Shown one piece after another: positions 15,311 to 17,811 of a DNA stretch of 17,811 nucleotides (its first letter is position 1; every line of letters begins with the position of its first letter). A program made the translations under genes and the position numbers. The notes beneath the pieces are model-generated. The model searched no databases. It worked only from the letters and a program-made list of their open reading frames with translations, and had not been told where the DNA came from. Location of the stretch: contig DCUQ01000009.1 of assembly GCA_002327865.1 (NCBI GenBank), positions 313,251 through 331,061 of the forward strand, written 5' to 3'. Origin of the DNA: Syntrophaceae bacterium UBA2210 (GTDB taxonomy: Bacteria; Desulfobacterota; Syntrophia; Syntrophales; UBA2210).

Positions 15311-17143
15311 ATGGAACAGAAAATCTTAATGGGTAATGAGGCGATTGGACGAGGCCTGGTTGAATCGGGCTGCTCGCTGGTTTCCTCCTATCCGGGAACG
15401 CCTGCTTCAGAAATACTGGAGTCGGTCGTCAAATTCACCGGTGAAATGAAAGTACCGATTCATATCGAGTGGTCGGTAAACGAAAAGGTGGCTTACGAGA
15501 TTGCCCTGGGACACAGCTATACGGGAAAACGTTCCGCCGTTGCCATGAAACAGGTAGGGCTGAACGTGGCATCCGATCCCTTCATGAGATCCGCCTATCT
15601 AGGAATTATCGGCGGGCTGGTGGTTATCGTTGCCGATGATCCCGGTCCCCATAGTTCACAGACAGAGCAGGACAGCCGTTCTTTCGCACAATTTGCCAGG
15701 GTTCCGGTTTTTGATCCGTCAAACCCGGCGGAGGCAAAGGAAATGGTAGGAAGGGCCTTTGAGCTCTCGGAAAAATACGAAATCCCTGTCATGTTGCGGC
15801 CCACGACGCGGGTCTGCCACGCCCGGCAGAACATAAGCTGCCGGTTTCCTGAAATCATTTCCCGCACAGCAAATTTCGCGAAAAATCCGGGCCGCTGGGT
15901 TGCCACTCCGCAGTTTCTTACCGATCTTCACCGGCAGCTCAACGATAAAATCGATGAAATCGCCGGACTGCCGGTATTATATCCTTCCTGCTTCAAAGGT
16001 GACGGTTCGATGGCTGAATACTGCATCGTATCGTCGGGAGTCGCCTATGCAAACACTTATGAAATTCTGGAAGATATTGGACTACTCGGAAAAATCGATC
16101 TGTTTAAAGTCGATGTTCCCTATCCCTTGAACAAAGATTTTGTCAAAAAGGTCAACGCCGATTATGAAAAGATCCTTATTATCGAGGAAACCTACCCCAC
16201 TATCGAAGCGCAGATGATGAACCCGTCGGTAGCTGGGCGAATCTCGAAAGCCGTTCCCGATCATGGAGAATTAACGCCTGAGATAATAGAAAAAGTTCTG
16301 AAGGCCTTTCTGGATATGTCTATAACCGATGAAAGCGATGCGGAAGCGGTGAAGGGAGTCAGGCCCAGTCTGTGTCCGGGATGCCCCCACAGGGCAGCTT
16401 TCTATGCGATCAGAAAGACCTTTCCAAAAGGTATCCTTCCCAGTGACATAGGGTGTTATACCCTGGGCATGAACCTCGGCGCCGTCGACACATGCCACTG
16501 CATGGGTGGGGGTATCAGCCAGGGAGCCGGCTTCTATCACGCCTACGCCGCGGATGGCTCCGACTACCCCACCATCGTCTCCACGATCGGAGATTCTACC
16601 TTCTTTCACGCGGGAATTCCGGGAATCGTAAATGCCGTTTTCACGGGAGCAAGATTTATCATCGTGATTCTGGATAATTCCACTACTGCCATGACGGGAA
16701 ATCAGCCGACACCACAGGTAGGCATAATGGCTGACGGGGTCCCGGGAAATGCCGTTTACATCCATGATCTTGTTAAGGCGAGCGGGGTCAGATTCTTACG
16801 GGAATGCGACCCCTACGATATTGGAAAATTCATATCCACGCTCAGGGAAGCAGACCTGTTCTGCCGGAGTGATGAAGGAGGCATGGCGGTCATAATTTCG
16901 AAACATCCCTGCATCATGGATCGTGAAGCGCGAAAAAAACAGCCCGTTTACCGGGTAACAGTAACCGAAGAATGCACGGGCTGCAAGGTGTGCACTAAAC
17001 AATTCGAGTGTCCCGCCCTCATATTTGATGAAGAATCGGATAAGGTTTTTGTTGATCAGAACACCTGTATCGGATGCGGTGTCTGTGATGCCGTATGTCC
17101 TGCGGGAGCTATCGTTGTCGATAAAACCGGAGGTGAAGAGTGA
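15311..17143 (+). CDS. iorA: Indolepyruvate:ferredoxin oxidoreductase, alpha subunit
   Basis: The large subunit (610 residues) of the TPP- and Fe-S-dependent enzyme that interconverts arylpyruvate + CoA + oxidised ferredoxin with aryl-acetyl-CoA + CO2 + reduced ferredoxin. The N-terminal pyrimidine-binding domain begins GNEAIGRGLVESGC with SSYPGTPASEI. The LCPGCPHRAAFYA segment and GDSTFFHAGIPGIVNAV through LDNSTTAMTG (about 427-461) form the TPP/Mg site. Two ferredoxin-like clusters close the protein: Cys555, 558, 561 and 567, then Cys586, 589, 592 and 596. All expected parts are intact. A good AAGGAAAGGG site precedes the ATG. It overlaps iorB by four bases. The Trp attenuator in front argues for use in the carboxylating direction, known for this enzyme in methanogens. 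Confidence 0.95.
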   Translation: MEQKILMGNEAIGRGLVESGCSLVSSYPGTPASEILESVVKFTGEMKVPIHIEWSVNEKVAYEIALGHSYTGKRSAVAMKQVGLNVASDPFMRSAYLGIIGGLVVIVADDPGPHSSQTEQDSRSFAQFARVPVFDPSNPAEAKEMVGRAFELSEKYEIPVMLRPTTRVCHARQNISCRFPEIISRTANFAKNPGRWVATPQFLTDLHRQLNDKIDEIAGLPVLYPSCFKGDGSMAEYCIVSSGVAYANTYEILEDIGLLGKIDLFKVDVPYPLNKDFVKKVNADYEKILIIEETYPTIEAQMMNPSVAGRISKAVPDHGELTPEIIEKVLKAFLDMSITDESDAEAVKGVRPSLCPGCPHRAAFYAIRKTFPKGILPSDIGCYTLGMNLGAVDTCHCMGGGISQGAGFYHAYAADGSDYPTIVSTIGDSTFFHAGIPGIVNAVFTGARFIIVILDNSTTAMTGNQPTPQVGIMADGVPGNAVYIHDLVKASGVRFLRECDPYDIGKFISTLREADLFCRSDEGGMAVIISKHPCIMDREARKKQPVYRVTVTEECTGCKVCTKQFECPALIFDEESDKVFVDQNTCIGCGVCDAVCPAGAIVVDKTGGEE

Positions 17144-17640
17144 AACAGCAGATCATTATCAGCGGAAGAGGCGGTCAGGGCGTTCTCTTTGCAACGCGCC
17201 TTCTTGCAGAGGCGGGTCTGGAAATGGGCCTTGACGTCTTGACATCCGAAACCCACGGAATGGCGATGCGCGGAGGCACCGTAATTTCCCATATAAAGGT
17301 CGGTTCTTTCAAGAGCCCCCTGATAAGAAAGGGGCTCGCAGACACCGGTCTCTTTTTTTCAGATTCAAATGTCACCATCCACGGCGGCTATATCAAACCG
17401 GATGGATTCCGCGTAGTGAATACGGGTCGCGACGGAGCATATGCAGCGGTAGATGCCACCAGATACGCCAAAGAAACCGGCTCTCTGCTTGTGACAAATC
17501 TCGTGCTGCTGGGGTATGCCGTCTCACAGGGCACACTCTTCTGCAATGAGGCGGTGATGAGAAAGGTTATCAAAAAAGCTTCTAATCCCCGGCATGTCGA
17601 TCTTAATCTTCGGGGATTCGAAAGGGGACTACAACTATAA
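17140..17640 (+). CDS. iorB: Indolepyruvate:ferredoxin oxidoreductase, beta subunit
   Basis: The 166-residue small subunit, homologous to the gamma domain of pyruvate:ferredoxin oxidoreductase. It starts with the diagnostic SGRGGQGVLFATRLLAEA loop and has the ETHGMAMRGGTVISHIK segment. The GTG start overlaps the iorA stop (GTGA), with GGAGG six bases upstream, so the two subunits are made by coupled translation. IorB proteins I know are usually nearer 190-200 residues, so this is a compact version, but no frameshift is visible at the end. The TRAP gene follows after 11 bases. Confidence 0.94.
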   Translation: MKQQIIISGRGGQGVLFATRLLAEAGLEMGLDVLTSETHGMAMRGGTVISHIKVGSFKSPLIRKGLADTGLFFSDSNVTIHGGYIKPDGFRVVNTGRDGAYAAVDATRYAKETGSLLVTNLVLLGYAVSQGTLFCNEAVMRKVIKKASNPRHVDLNLRGFERGLQL

Positions 17641-17651
17641 GGAGGGTTTTC

Positions 17652-17811
17652 ATGAGAAAAAATGTGAGTTTACTAAAAAAAGCAGGCCTATTTATGGCCG
17701 CGGTAGCGTTGTGCGCGATCTTCGCCGTGCCGCAGGTTTCGGCAAAATCGACGACACTGTCCTACGCAAACTTTCCCCCGGCGTCTACCTTTCCCTGCGT
17801 CCAGATGGAAC
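17652..17811 (+). CDS. TRAP transporter solute-binding protein (DctP type), 3' end outside the window
   Basis: Only the first 53 codons are present. GGAGG lies six bases before the ATG. A typical Sec signal peptide runs to about residue 31 (cut after VSA), followed by KSTTLSYANFPPAST, which resembles the first strand of TRAP (DctP) periplasmic binding proteins. These bind organic acids and pass them to DctQM membrane subunits, whose genes would be expected downstream. Being 11 bases after iorB, it is almost surely in the same Trp-attenuated transcript, which suggests an aromatic acid such as indoleacetate or phenylacetate as ligand; that is inference. ABC-type binding proteins are the main alternative. 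Confidence 0.65.
   Translation, partial: MRKNVSLLKKAGLFMAAVALCAIFAVPQVSAKSTTLSYANFPPASTFPCVQME

Noticed and set aside
1..17811. CRISPR arrays, tRNA or rRNA genes, toxin-antitoxin or phage-defence systems
   Set aside because: No regularly spaced direct repeats, no cloverleaf or rRNA core sequences, and no defence-protein signatures were seen when reading the window.

Overview
The window comes from a bacterial chromosome of roughly balanced base composition. The organism is probably a Gram-negative anaerobe: there is an outer-membrane beta-barrel, a diderm-type lipoprotein and a periplasmic solute-binding protein, together with an oxygen-sensitive ferredoxin-linked 2-oxoacid oxidoreductase. 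The HisF sequence and the mix of PaaK-type ligase, indolepyruvate oxidoreductase and TRAP transport would suit a Desulfobacterota-like (old Deltaproteobacteria) lineage. That placement is inference from gene content, not proof.

Layout. Bases 1-2858 hold housekeeping genes on the plus strand: the 3' part of pyrG, then hisH and hisF. Bases 2859-6313 are accessory: a minus-strand outer-membrane barrel of the phenol meta-pathway family with a good promoter, a possible trace of an IS200/IS605 element, and a lipoprotein with seven FG-GAP repeats that ends in a strong terminator. Bases 6480-8418 carry a minus-strand class I/II aminotransferase flanked by copies of a palindromic repeat, then a YkgJ-type CxxCxxCC protein. 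Bases 8742-13349 carry a 14-TM drug-efflux MFS protein, a PAP2 phosphatase, an interrupted ORF, a small membrane protein, a SAM methyltransferase and a lytic transglycosylase.

Bases 13498-17811 are the most interesting part. An aryl-CoA ligase gene (PaaK type), the iorA-iorB pair (indolepyruvate:ferredoxin oxidoreductase) and the start of a TRAP solute-binding protein lie in a row. The ligase gene and iorA are each preceded by a short leader ORF rich in tandem Trp codons (WW in the first, WWWW in the second). Each leader is followed by an intrinsic terminator, and in each an upstream segment can pair with the 5' arm of that terminator. This is the layout of ribosome-mediated trp attenuation. 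It should switch the genes on when charged tRNA-Trp is scarce, which fits synthesis of Trp better than its breakdown. My reading is an aromatic amino acid salvage regulon: arylacetate uptake (TRAP), activation to aryl-acetyl-CoA (ligase), reductive carboxylation to the arylpyruvate (IorAB run in reverse), then transamination, perhaps by the aminotransferase upstream. The leader peptides and hairpins are read directly from the sequence; the direction of flux and the transported substrate are inferred.
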